From the NCBI GenBank assembly GCA_034096865.1, contig JAWQFJ010028299.1, positions 27,501 to 40,000 on the forward strand: a stretch of DNA of 12,500 nucleotides, given 5' to 3'. This stretch comes from Theodoxus fluviatilis. Its lineage: Eukaryota > Mollusca > Gastropoda > Cycloneritida > Neritidae. The notes beneath the pieces are model-generated. The model saw only the letters and a list, made by a program, of their open reading frames with translations. It searched no databases and had not been told where the DNA came from. Both the position numbers and the translations under genes were made by a program. This document shows, piece after piece, positions 1 to 9,224 of this stretch. How positions within the stretch are numbered: the stretch's first letter is position 1; each line of letters opens with the position of its first letter.

Positions 1-26
1 AGTCTTTAATTTGTGAACAATTGCAA

Positions 27-92
<66 letters not shown>

Positions 93-110
93 ATATGTGT
101 ATGTGTGATA
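27..110. repeat. TG/CG dinucleotide microsatellite
   Basis: A near-pure TG tract passes into a short CG run (83-91) and then TA/TG alternation. Purine-pyrimidine alternation is almost unbroken across the tract, so Z-DNA is possible. No coding content. Confidence 0.95.
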
Positions 111-850
111 TTATTCTAACGTCTATTTTCCGTATCTCTTCTATCATCTTGTGGGTCGGGTGTAGGCACTTTAGTCACTAGGCGACTCGTAAACAGTGAC
201 TGACAAGATGAGCAGGGTTTTGACTTGTACGCACTCCAACTAACACCGGTGATTTGAGCAGTCTGTGGCCTCACAAAGCCTTTGAAGACTGATTGACCGT
301 AAATTCCCGAACATCCATTCATCTTTATTTCATCCTTCATCCATCCCCCACCCATCCATCCATCCACACGCCTTCCGTTTGTGTGTCACTCTTCACCAGA
401 AAAGGTCGAAAAGGGATACAAGTTAGGCGGTTTCAATGGCGGACAGGGGAGGGCGAGAACCACCTGTTACCTTGTGAGAACATGTGGCCATCAGATTCCT
501 TCGGTGCAACGCCTGAGCATGTTATGACTTGAGACAGACGAAACTTCATCAAGGGGAAACGCGTCATCAAAGAAAATCTACGGAGAGTCCCGAAGTGGCT
601 TGTGGGCAGTTTGTTTGTTGGGATCACGTGGACAGAAAAATATATTAGCATAACAAAAAGTGAGAGTGACTCAGCCTCCACTATGCTTCTCTTCCAGCCT
701 CTCATCGCCAGAACTCGGCTCCTCGAGGCGAAGTGTCTTTCAGATTTGACAGCTTTTCGTCCCTCTCGAGCTCTCATCAGCTTTCAAACCTTATTTCGAC
801 TCCTATTTGCGTTTTGCGCATTCTTGCAACCCTACGACATTGCTCTGACC
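111..850. other. No recognisable gene; scattered motifs
   Basis: Only short overlapping open frames on both strands, none with a recognisable domain. Short sites present are an E-box CACGTG (625-630) and TGACTCAGC (667-675), which fits an AP-1/antioxidant-response core. Single motifs this short occur by chance and are noted only for completeness. Confidence 0.5.
309..366. repeat. Degenerate CATC/ATCC tetranucleotide tract
   Basis: Repeated CATCC and CATC words, broken by TTTATT and a C-run, form a diverged tetranucleotide microsatellite. A shorter stretch of similar composition occurs at about 9641-9665. Confidence 0.7.
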
Positions 851-1000
851 TAGTGACGGAAGGACAACCGCCGGATAGCACTACTGCGCATGCGCAAACA
901 CGCCTGGCGGTACACGCTGACACGGCCTCTACACAATAGAGGGCGTCTGGGCTGGCCAACACCGCCCTGTGTCGAAGAGCACTGAGCTGATGCGCGTGCG
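850..1000. promoter_or_regulatory. CpG-enriched segment with an NRF1-type palindrome
   Basis: The 12-bp perfect palindrome TGCGCATGCGCA at 885-896 matches the NRF1 consensus (YGCGCAYGCGCR) fully, and a second related word lies at 989-998. An ETS-like ACGGAAGG is at 856-863, and a TAGAGGGCG word resembling a CTCF core is at 937-945. In animals NRF1 plus ETS sites are typical of TATA-less promoters of housekeeping genes. No linked coding exon is visible, so promoter function is inference. Confidence 0.4.
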
Positions 1001-1600
1001 TGTGCGAGAGCAGACAGAGAGAGGGAGCGGGTCAAGCGAAAATCAATGAATCCTGTTTTCATCACTGCGTCCAACAAATAGACGAATCTCCTCTGGGGAA
1101 TGTTGGCAATTGGAGCCTAAAAGCAAGTCAGCATCGTTGACACTAACAAGGGTAGGGGGGAATTTGTTTGGGTCCCACGAGACTAAAATACCGAGTTAAA
1201 GCGTCGGCATTATGCATTCAAACCAGACAAAGTTCGAACGGTGAGAGAGGAAATTTCATAAAGCGCGAGCAATCCAGCAGTGAGTTATCCCCCCACCGGA
1301 ACGAAAGCTTCCGAGTTAGGGGGTGGGGTGGGGCGGAACATGTGGGCATCAACTGGAACTCTCTGGAAAGGACTGACGGTCACTGAGGCAGGAAACGGAC
1401 GGGGTGACGTAAGCCTGCTAGAGGCACGAACAATCACTCTAGGCAACCGGTGAAGTCCTGGAGAATCCCAGGAGGACAAACTCGCTGGAAACAAGTCCAA
1501 ACTGACAAGACCAAAGAAAGAGGAGAGAGATGGAGAGCCAATGCGAGACAGCGAGAGAAGGAAGGAGGGGGAGGGGGACAGCAAAGGAACTTGGACTCAC
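1001..1600. other. AG-rich non-coding stretch, no gene seen
   Basis: Purine-rich on the plus strand, especially 1505-1590. It contains the CRE variant TGACGTAA at 1405-1412 and an inverted CCAAT word near 1107. Open frames here are low-complexity and unrecognised. If the minus-strand donor at 1595-1603 is real, this stretch is the start of an intron. Confidence 0.45.
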
Positions 1601-1603
1601 CTG
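1595..1603 (-). other. Consensus 5' splice site, minus strand
   Basis: Read on the minus strand the sequence is CAG|GTGAGT, a perfect match to the metazoan donor consensus. The exon side (1601 upward) is the CpG-dense block and the intron side (1600 downward) is AG-rich DNA. The only minus frame open across the junction has no ATG after its last stop, so the exon would be non-coding. Confidence 0.45.
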
Positions 1604-1633
1604 TCGGAGCGCGTGCGGACCCAGGACGACGAC

Positions 1634-1668
1634 GACGTCACAACGTCAAGCACAACGTCAGAACGTCA
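1634..1668. promoter_or_regulatory. Cluster of four ACGTCA (CRE half-site) words
   Basis: ACGTCA begins at 1635, 1643, 1655 and 1663, with spacings of 8, 12 and 8 bp, directly after a short GAC triplet run. CREB/ATF-family factors recognise TGACGTCA and half-sites. The regular spacing suggests either a real factor array or a small local duplication. Confidence 0.4.
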
Positions 1669-1849
1669 ACCAGGCACTCAACACGGCGGCGCCGCAGCAG
1701 TCAGGGGAGCTAACACCGTTAGGGCCTGGCACTCCGCAGGCCTGGACCGCCCTGGCGAAGCGGGATCGTCTGCGCCATGTTGTCTCCGGACGTTTCACTG
1801 AGCCATGGCGCGCTTCGGCCACCAACCAGCACCTTGGGCCGACCAAGGA

Positions 1850-1860
1850 TGACTCAGTCA
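1850..1860. promoter_or_regulatory. AP-1/Maf-type site TGACTCAGTCA
   Basis: A TGACTCA core overlaps its mirrored half-site, so the arms TGACT and AGTCA pair around a central C. It lies inside the CpG-dense block. Function is inferred from consensus only. Confidence 0.3.
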
Positions 1861-2174
1861 GCTCCGGCAACCCTCGAGGCGACGTCGGGCAACTCTAGAG
1901 GGGCGAGACCGTGTCCGCAAAGGCACGCTCGAGCCGAGGGCTGAGGTGACGTCGAGCCGGTGGCGAGCAGACGGCGGGTGCACGACGCCGGGCGTGTTGG
2001 AGGCTGGCAGAGCCGGGAGGGCGCGGCATACCAAATGAGGAAAGTATCGACCGGCAGAGCTGCCTCTCTGGCACTGGAACAAGCGGAGCAGATTATTCTG
2101 AATAATGGTCGCCGATCGAAGAATCTATCGTGCATACCTCCCGCGCTACCCCCTCTCTCGCCCAGTGGGACAGA

Positions 2175-2289
2175 GGGGGTGGGGAGTGAGGGTGGAGGGT
2201 TGGGGCTATTGGGGTGACGAGGTAAGAAAGAGGTGAAAAGGTGATCAGGGTGGAAGTTAGGGGTGGGGTTGAGGGGGTGGGGTGGGGGG
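2175..2289 (+). other. Two G-quadruplex-prone G-run clusters
   Basis: Runs of three or more G start at 2175, 2181, 2190, 2197 and 2202 with loops of 1-5 bases. A second set starts at 2260, 2265, 2273, 2279 and 2284 with loops of 1-4. Both meet the usual four-tract pattern. They lie immediately right of the CpG-dense block, as is common around animal promoters. A plus-strand donor-like GAG|GTAAGA sits between them (junction after 2221). Confidence 0.6.
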
Positions 2290-2299
2290 ATGGAGGAAG

Positions 2300-4680
2300 A
2301 AGTGTTTATAGGGGTACGTCCCGGAAATATAGCTCGATGAGGTGAAAGACAGAAGGAGAAAGGAGTTTATCGTGAGAGAGAAAAGGTTGGGTTCTTTTTC
2401 TTCGAGCTACAGGGACAAACAAAAAAAGCGAGAATGCCGATGTCCTGTGTGTCGCGAATGACCAAATAAAGTGCGCAATAAGCAATCTACCCTGATTGGT
2501 TTGCTCAGCATTTGGCCTTTACTTTCTATTCCCTGGTCCCTGGCAGTGTGGATACATTACGGACGGCGGCTTTGGAGTGGATTCCAGAACTCGTGGGAAA
2601 GCCTGCCGTTGTACTTGAGCCTTTCAGGCCGCACGTGACTGGCCGTCGCTGGCGCGAGATAGGGAGAACGCCAATAAACCAAGCACATTCAGGCTTCCCT
2701 CTCAATTCCAACGTCGATGCTTCCCCGAGAGCCTTTCACCTGCAGAGTTCTATTGACGCTGCGCCGCCTATTTCTGGAGGCAAAGCAAACTGCGTCGGAC
2801 TGGGCTTCTTCAGAGTGGACAATCCGTGGAGAGACTGCAGCGTGATGTAATCCAGTTCAGACGTTTCTTTTCCGCCAGCGTCCTCGTCCCGACTTGCCCT
2901 GAGAGTGTGGAGGAGCATCTCAACCTCGCCCCGCCACGACAAGTTTGTCTTGATCACGGCATATTGAGGAGCACGTGGGAGTGCGGGGATGCCAGTGCAT
3001 GGAGCTGTGTGGACATTTAGAGCATCCCATTGCAAAATTCGTAATGTGGTCTTTTTTCGTTCTTTCTATCCTTTTTAACCAAATACGTCGCTTTTCTAGA
3101 CTGACGTTACCACTGGATCTGTGTGTAGCCACTTCGTAAGATACACCTCATGTAGAGCGAGCCTAATCGAGCGATGTTTATGTACAAAGGCTTAATCAAT
3201 GTCTGAAGATTGTGTTACAGATTTTTTTGGAAAGGGCTTCTAAGGTTCTCAACTACTTTACATGCATCGCAATGTTATGCGCTGCTGGCTTTATGCTAAC
3301 CTTTGTTGGTCGCTTCTGCTCTTTTCTGGAATCGAAAGGCCGAGGAGTAACTCTTGGGCTGGAATGAAATGCAGATGCATCTGATATCGCCCCTACGATG
3401 GTAATAAAAATGTATTCAATATTCTGTTCCACTCCCTGGTTAGTAGGCACTGTATCAATGATGTTATCGCAGTTTTCTGCTTCCAGTCCTTTGAATTTCA
3501 AGTGCTGTGAAGCCATTGACCCTGACATCAATCCGGTCGTTTCATACGGTTCCTGATACGCCTTTCATACTCTCTAACAGGCATCTTGTCATCATACCCT
3601 ACAACCTACAAGCAATTTTCTTCTCTCTTTGCTCCTCCCTCTGAGAGTTGGATGTATGAATGAACTTAGCGCGTCTCCCAACGCGATTCGTGAGAAATGA
3701 ATTACTAAAGACATGGAGACGGGCAGCTCCTATTCGGAACAGCTCTGGTCATTTTTATAGGCCTTACGTAGCCTACAAAGGCTGATAGGTCGTAAAACCT
3801 CATCGATGAAATCCCTTTTTTTCTCCCTTTCCAGTCCACCCGTATGTCTTCAGGTCAGGTGCAGCCGATGCTACTTCAAGGTGCTATGTTGAAGGGTCGT
3901 GGAAGCCCTCGCCTACTTTGTAGATCTGTTCATTCCACCTCTTATACTCAATGTAGGTCCACCACTGCCAGTGTCCTATACTAACCTCTCTCTAGAAGTA
4001 CATACATCCGGTCAAAGTATATAAACAGAGCCACGTCGTCTGACGGTAAAGTCATCTTGAGACTGGTTTGGGGCAGAATCACACGGCACTGGTCAGGCCT
4101 GTCCAGTGAAGCGAAGTCTTTTAATAGTAATAACTTAGAATGCTAAATGAGAAAATCAGTATGTAATTTGTTGATAATCCCTTAATACAAGTCAACTAAC
4201 TTTTATGTAATGTCTTTACGCATGTGACAGGCTATTGGCCTACGCAATAAAAATCGGAAGTCGGAAGTCTTTCAGATTTGGGTCAAAGGTTGCAGATATC
4301 TGCGCTCTCTGCCTAAAATAGACCACATGAAACTGAAACATTGAGCAGAGACTTCCCCGTTTCGTACGCGAAGGACAAGTCCCAATGGATACACAGCAAT
4401 TTGCCTTGTCGTGAAGAGTGGTCCATGCCCATCCCTGCTCTGATCACTGTCCTCTGCTTCAGGAATGCCGACAGACATCAGGATTCCAGAAGCAATTGAC
4501 CGGTCATGCCGTTTCGAGCTCTTGGGGGATGGTCGCCATTTCAGAAATGATCTTTCTCACTAACAAATCCCCGAAAAGTCACAATTTTGGATTTGCCTCA
4601 CGAGGCTGATTTCATGTCGTCTTAACTTAAACTCTCGGCTTTTTCTCTAATATTCAGTTAACGCAAAAATACTTTTCCCG
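2300..4680. other. Long stretch without a recognisable gene
   Basis: Several 60-110 codon open frames exist on both strands (for example 2512-2850 plus, 2736-3035 minus, 3253-3531 minus). They overlap each other, several lack an ATG, and none shows a motif or family likeness that I can name. Visible landmarks are polyadenylation-type AATAAA words (about 2464 and 4246), a TATATAAA at 4018-4025 with no gene behind it, and a short tandem of TCGGAAG near 4254-4267. This may be intergenic DNA, intron or very old repeat. Confidence 0.5.
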
Positions 4681-4689
4681 ATGAGATCT

Positions 4690-4868
4690 TTACTGAGGAC
4701 TCCAATAGTCCGGAAAATTGTGGAAAGAGTGCGATTATTGCAGTGAGTGCTACGAGTCCCTAATACAGTGACAAACACCTGGACAGGACAGGTAGAAAAG
4801 TTAAATGATGTTTACTACCAAGGACTCCAATAGTCCGGAAAATGGTGGAAGGAGTCGAATCCGCGACC
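4690..4868. repeat. Diverged direct repeat pair with hairpin core and B-box-like word
   Basis: About 39 bp at 4696-4734 recur at 4821-4858, 125 bp apart. The first 23 bases are identical, followed by two substitutions and a one-base indel. Both copies are preceded by TTTACT. Each contains the small hairpin GGACT-CCAAT-AGTCC. On the minus strand the second copy continues into GATTCGACTCC (about 4850-4860), one mismatch from the pol III B-box consensus. That suggests a fragment of a tRNA-derived SINE, but no A-box was found at the expected distance. Confidence 0.55.
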
Positions 4869-5180
4869 TAGTGATGAACATACGAAACAGAACGAACAGT
4901 CATACTGCTGTAAGTTCGTCTAAGTCGATAAGCGATGACAGTTACAAGCTAAGAATGGACGAAGATGGGACCGTGTGTCGCAATGCAGAAGACCTGGTCC
5001 ATGTCACCTTGCCTCTATGGGTTGGGGGTAAGAATAGGCCCACTGCGTTCCCTTGGATTCTGGATTCTCCCGTCGAGTTCGAAGCATGAGTACGCAGGCA
5101 GGTCATCTGAAATGTGGCATCATTTTGGGAATGGAGGTCAATTCTGGAGGCACAGCGTTTTTTGCATATGCTGCACTACA

Positions 5181-5182
<2 letters not shown>

Positions 5183-5277
<95 letters not shown>

Positions 5278-5333
5278 GTGTGTGCGTGGGTGGGTGCGGG
5301 TGCTTGTGCGTGTTTGTGTGTGTGCGTGCGAGC

Positions 5334-5388
<55 letters not shown>

Positions 5389-5397
5389 TGTGAGTGT
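5183..5397. repeat. Long interrupted TG microsatellite
   Basis: Pure TG runs at about 5185-5271 and 5340-5385, separated by a GC-richer degenerate part of GTGCG and GGGTG words and followed by GAGTG variants. Long open frames across it on both strands (Cys-Val or Thr-His repeats) are products of the repeat, not genes. Confidence 0.97.
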
Positions 5398-5514
5398 GAT
5401 TGGGTGGGTGTATAATACGAACTTCTCATGGGGTGACATCAAAATAGGTAATGGATGTAGTCACAGCAGAGAGGAGGGAGTGACGAATCTCAGAAGTGAT
5501 GGAGAGGGATTGTC

Positions 5515-6429
<915 letters not shown>

Positions 6430-7038
6430 ATGAAGCGACGAAGGCACGGAGGAGAAAACTGCGCTGCAATATCGTGTTCAAATGCCAGATACGGCTGTCG
6501 TGGAAAATCTTTTTTCCGCTTCCCCCGAGACGAGACAAGATGTAGCAAATGGGTGCAAAATTTAAGACGTCAAGATTTGATGGGGGAAAGTGCTGCTCAT
6601 CTGTCTACTGCTGGTCTTGTCCTGTGCAGTGACCACTTTGAACCAAATCAATTCATCCGTTCAGCTGAAAAAGATAGACTGGTCTGGAATGCTATTCCAA
6701 CTATTTTTGATGTGCCTTACCCGCCGCCCAAAGTTACAAATAAAAGATCATACCCCCGGGAAAGATCTTCCCTTTCTGACGCAGGCTCTGGCTCCAAAAC
6801 AAAAGAAGAAAATGCTGACGAGTTGAGCCTACCCTGCGATGCCCTTCCGTGCAGTCTGCCTTCCACCAGTTCACCTGGAAAGGAAAAAGATCTCGAAAAT
6901 ATGGTGAGAGCTGTGAGAAACAAACTGTATCACAGCAAGCAGTCATGTATGGTCTTTTTCAGGGGCGGATCAGTTCATTTTGGGGGTAGGGGCGGGGGGT
7001 GTTCCAAACTTTTTTTAGGAACCGGGGGGGCGCCGTGA
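6430..7038 (+). CDS. THAP-domain protein, N-terminal part of P-element transposase, read-through into a MITE
   Basis: The 202-codon frame from ATG 6430 begins with a canonical C2CH THAP zinc finger. Zinc ligands are Cys11, Cys16, Cys66 and His69. Pro32 lies in the F-R-F-P segment, Trp41 is in the core, and the closing motif Ala-Ile-Pro-Thr-Ile-Phe is at 88-93. THAP domains bind DNA; in P elements they recognise the element ends. Residues 94-175 form a polar, Ser/Lys/Glu-rich linker ending in a basic helix-like stretch. The frame enters the hAT MITE at codon 177 and gains about 25 Gly-rich residues before stopping at 7036-7038. The domain itself shows no stop, frameshift or lost ligand, unlike the rest of the transposase. 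It could be a THAP-only protein, or simply an exon whose partners have decayed. Expression is not shown by the sequence. Confidence 0.75.
   Translation: MKRRRHGGENCAAISCSNARYGCRGKSFFRFPRDETRCSKWVQNLRRQDLMGESAAHLSTAGLVLCSDHFEPNQFIRSAEKDRLVWNAIPTIFDVPYPPPKVTNKRSYPRERSSLSDAGSGSKTKEENADELSLPCDALPCSLPSTSSPGKEKDLENMVRAVRNKLYHSKQSCMVFFRGGSVHFGGRGGGCSKLFLGTGGAP
6960..6969 (+). repeat. MITE left terminal inverted repeat
   Basis: Ten bases identical to the inverse complement of 7291-7300. With partial matches inward, the repeat is about 22 bp with five mismatches. Confidence 0.8.
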
Positions 7039-7073
7039 ACGCGCAAAGTGCTCAGCCGGCACAGCAAAGAGGC

Positions 7074-7102
7074 GGGTGGGGGTGGGGGTGGGTGGGTGGG
7101 GG
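7074..7102 (+). other. Strong G-quadruplex motif inside the MITE
   Basis: Six G-runs of 3-5 bases (starting 7074, 7078, 7084, 7090, 7094, 7098) are separated only by single T residues. This is a near-ideal parallel G-quadruplex pattern. Confidence 0.8.
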
Positions 7103-7125
7103 AGAAGGCTCGTTTTGATGTAAAT

Positions 7126-7230
<105 letters not shown>

Positions 7231-7290
7231 TTTTCTTTTTCTGTTGGGAGGGGGGGGGGGGGGTCCGGAAACCAGGAAAAAAAAAACTCG

Positions 7291-7300
7291 TCCGCCCCTG
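7291..7300 (-). repeat. MITE right terminal inverted repeat
   Basis: Inverse complement of 6960-6969, immediately followed by GTCTTT, which repeats the left flank. Confidence 0.8.
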
Positions 7301-7345
7301 GTCTTTGGCGACAGTCTGTAGCTTTGATGTCAGCACATGCGCACG

Positions 7346-7634
7346 CGCGTGTGCATGTGTGTGTATAATTCCTTTCAGCGTGAATGCGCGTGGGCATATG
7401 TGTGTATAATTCCTTTCAGCTTGAGTGCTTGTGTGCATATGTGTATGTATAATTCATTTCAGCTTGAATGCTTGTGTGCATGTGTGTGTGTTATTCCTTT
7501 CAACCTGAATGCACGTGTGCATATGTGTGTGTAATTCCTTTCAGCTTGAATGCGCGTGTGCATGTGTGTGTATAATTCCTTTCAACCTGAATGTGCGTGT
7601 TCTTGTGTGAGCATAATTCCTTTCAACTTGAATA
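7346..7634 (+). repeat. 41-bp minisatellite, seven tandem units
   Basis: Units are 7346-7386, 7387-7427, 7428-7470 (43 bp), 7471-7511, 7512-7552, 7553-7593 and 7594-7634. Each has a TG-rich alternating half, then TAATTCCTTTCA, then a GCTTGAATG-like end. The last unit is the most diverged. The centre of most units, TTCCTTTCAG or TTCCTTTCAA, resembles a splice acceptor tract. There are no unique spacers, so this is a tandem repeat and not a CRISPR array. Confidence 0.95.
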
Positions 7635-7719
7635 GCGTGCCTTTTTTAAGCAATGTTTGACAAACTTTCATGGTGTCATCTTGCTTCCCTTGTCCCGGCT
7701 TGCCCCATTAAGCTGCCTT

Positions 7720-7790
7720 ACACACACACACACACACACACACATGCATGCGCACACACAGACACACACACACACACACAGACACACATG

Positions 7791-7841
<51 letters not shown>
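7720..7841. repeat. CA microsatellite abutting transposase coding sequence
   Basis: CA repeats are interrupted by ATGCATGC, CAGACA and CGCGCGCG words. The tract ends at the base before P-transposase-like coding begins (7842). The plus frame from ATG 7653 stays open through it, reading as Thr-His repeats into the transposase fragment. Confidence 0.95.
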
Positions 7842-7844
<3 letters not shown>

Positions 7845-8471
7845 ACAGAGTACCATCCCTACTCTCAGCTCAAGAAAAAAAAGCGGCATGTCATCTATGA
7901 TCCTCCTCATCTCATGAAAAACATCAGAAACAACCTCAAGAACAAAGGTTTTGTCCTCAATGGCGTCACAATTTCATGCAGCCACATTGAGAGGCTATAC
8001 AATTTTGACAAGCAGAATAGTGACCGAAAAACACGTTCATCTTCCCCCATTTTTGGCTTTGCGAGTCAGGTACGCCGCCCAAGTGCTGTCCCACTCTGTT
8101 GCAGCTACCATGTCCGTACTTGTGCAGCTGCAAGTGCTGCCAGACGACGCCAGACAAACGGCCTACTTCATTGAACATTTTGAAAACTCTTCAATGTTTT
8201 CAACAGCGGAAACATCAAGTCCAAGCAACCAATGGGCCATGCCATTTCAGAGAAGTCAGGGCACCATGCTTTTCTTCGCGAGACCCTGAACTGGCTTGAA
8301 GCGGTGGAGTCCAATTCACCTCGCTCTTTGCTTTGTCTGACCGGGTGGAAGATGGCCGTCCGCGCTCTGCTCTCCCTCTGGGAAGACCTTCATGAACACC
8401 ATGCGTTCAAGTTGCTCTTGACAGATAGACTAAATCAGGATTGCCTTGAAAACATCTTCTCCAGAATCAGA
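7842..8471 (+). pseudogene. P-element transposase catalytic-core fragment, frameshifted
   Basis: Homology starts with Val-Thr-Glu-Tyr-His-Pro-Tyr, then a Lys run and Tyr-Asp-Pro-Pro-His-Leu-Met-Lys (Asp codon 7899-7901). This is the hallmark motif of P/THAP9 transposases, and I take its Asp as the second catalytic acidic residue. The frame shifts at about 8016-8026, where a few residues also seem lost, and continues as an A-A-Q-V-L-S-H-S-V helix. It shifts back at about 8186-8196. The final part holds Leu-Thr-Gly-Trp-Lys and Leu-Asn-Gln-Asp-Cys-Leu-Glu-Asn (Glu codon 8448-8450), fitting the last catalytic Glu. The region with the first catalytic Asp is absent upstream. This is a pseudogene. 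Confidence 0.88.
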
Positions 8472-9224
8472 TAAAATCTAGGATGTGTGGACAACCCCTG
8501 TGCAGGCCTGCTGAGAAATATCTTGCGCCAGGTCATGGTGGATCAAATATTCACTCACAGTGACGGGAGCAACTGTGCTGAGGACTCGGCGAAATTCTTG
8601 ATCAACCTGAAAACTTTGATGACAACTGAGAACTACGTCACTCCAAATGAACCCATTCCTCAGGAGCCAATGCAGCTCGAACAAGACCACAAGGATGGCA
8701 CTGACTATCAAAATGACATCACAACCCTGGTATCTGCAAATTAAATTGGAGAAAATTGTGCCTTGACGTACATATCAGGGTACATCGTGAAGAAGATCAC
8801 GCCAAGTCTGTGTGCATCATGCCAACAGTCGTTGTCAGGGTTTTTGACTGGCACCAACAACGAACTCCTTCTTCTATTCAAGGAATACAATCACGCTGCA
8901 GGAAAATGTCTCACAGTACCAAGTGATGATCTGTCACGCGCAGTGGAGATGATGGAAGAGGTGTACAGCAAAAACGTACGTTGAGAGTGTACTTCACTTG
9001 GACCAAAGATTATACTTTGCTTGGACCAAGTAAAATCTCGGCTTGTTTCTCTCCTCGGAAATAAACTCACTCTTGAATGCCCAGGAGGAACATGCAAGCT
9101 AAAGCCTTGCATCGTGAGCACATTCATCCAAGTACGCCTGAAGTCAACTATCAAGGACTGCACTGCCTCTTTCGCGCATAAACGCGAGAAGAACAGAAAA
9201 ATCTTCAAACTTCGTAATTTGTAA
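8472..9224 (+). pseudogene. P-element transposase C-terminal fragment with in-frame stops
   Basis: This continues the same frame as the Gln-Asp-Cys-Leu-Glu-Asn segment but is broken by stops at 8472-8474, 8742-8744 and 8982-8984, ending at TAA 9222-9224. Recognisable pieces are Val-Asp-Asn-Pro after the first stop, an Asn-Cys-Ala-Glu-Asp segment and Thr-Tyr-Ile-Ser-Gly-Tyr-Ile after the second stop. A paired-Cys Cys-Ala-Ser-Cys follows, then a basic end. These match the usual order in the THAP9/P C-terminal region. With stops but little shift, decay looks mainly by point mutation. Confidence 0.85.

Larger units (their letters stand above)
1601..2160. promoter_or_regulatory. CpG-island-like region, candidate promoter and first exon(s)
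   Basis: By hand count there are about 60 CpG dinucleotides in 560 bp, roughly one per 9 bp, far denser than the 3000-4700 region. The dense stretch stops abruptly at 1601, exactly where a minus-strand splice donor lies. It contains clustered ACGTCA words (1635-1668), TGACGTCG (1947-1954) and TGACTCAGTCA (1850-1860). No frame encodes a recognisable domain on either strand, so if transcribed it is probably 5' untranslated sequence. Known biology: CpG-dense islands mark promoters in many animals. Inference: an unannotated promoter, possibly firing both ways. Confidence 0.5.

Noticed and set aside
1777..1944. 55-codon frame from an ATG inside the CpG-dense block
   Set aside because: Its openness is explained by GC-rich composition, and its sequence is low-complexity and unrecognised. 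It could only be an upstream ORF.
2512..3035. Overlapping open frames on both strands (2512-2850 plus, 2736-3035 minus)
   Set aside because: Both begin at TTG rather than ATG, overlap each other and show no known domain.
3253..3531. 92-codon minus-strand open frame
   Set aside because: It has an ATG but no recognised motif, no nearby exon signals and no family likeness; this length is common by chance in non-coding DNA.
4018..4025. TATATAAA as a real promoter
   Set aside because: No coding frame or initiator-linked gene follows; the word is expected by chance in AT-rich DNA.
4845..4868. Functional tRNA gene at the B-box-like word
   Set aside because: No A-box, acceptor stem or anticodon arm could be placed around it; at best a SINE remnant.
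7337..7534. 65-codon frame through the minisatellite
   Set aside because: It repeats a short peptide because of the 41-bp unit, starts within the repeat and has no recognisable domain.
7346..7634. CRISPR array
   Set aside because: Unit-length 41-bp repeats follow each other with no unique spacers, in a eukaryotic context; it is a minisatellite.
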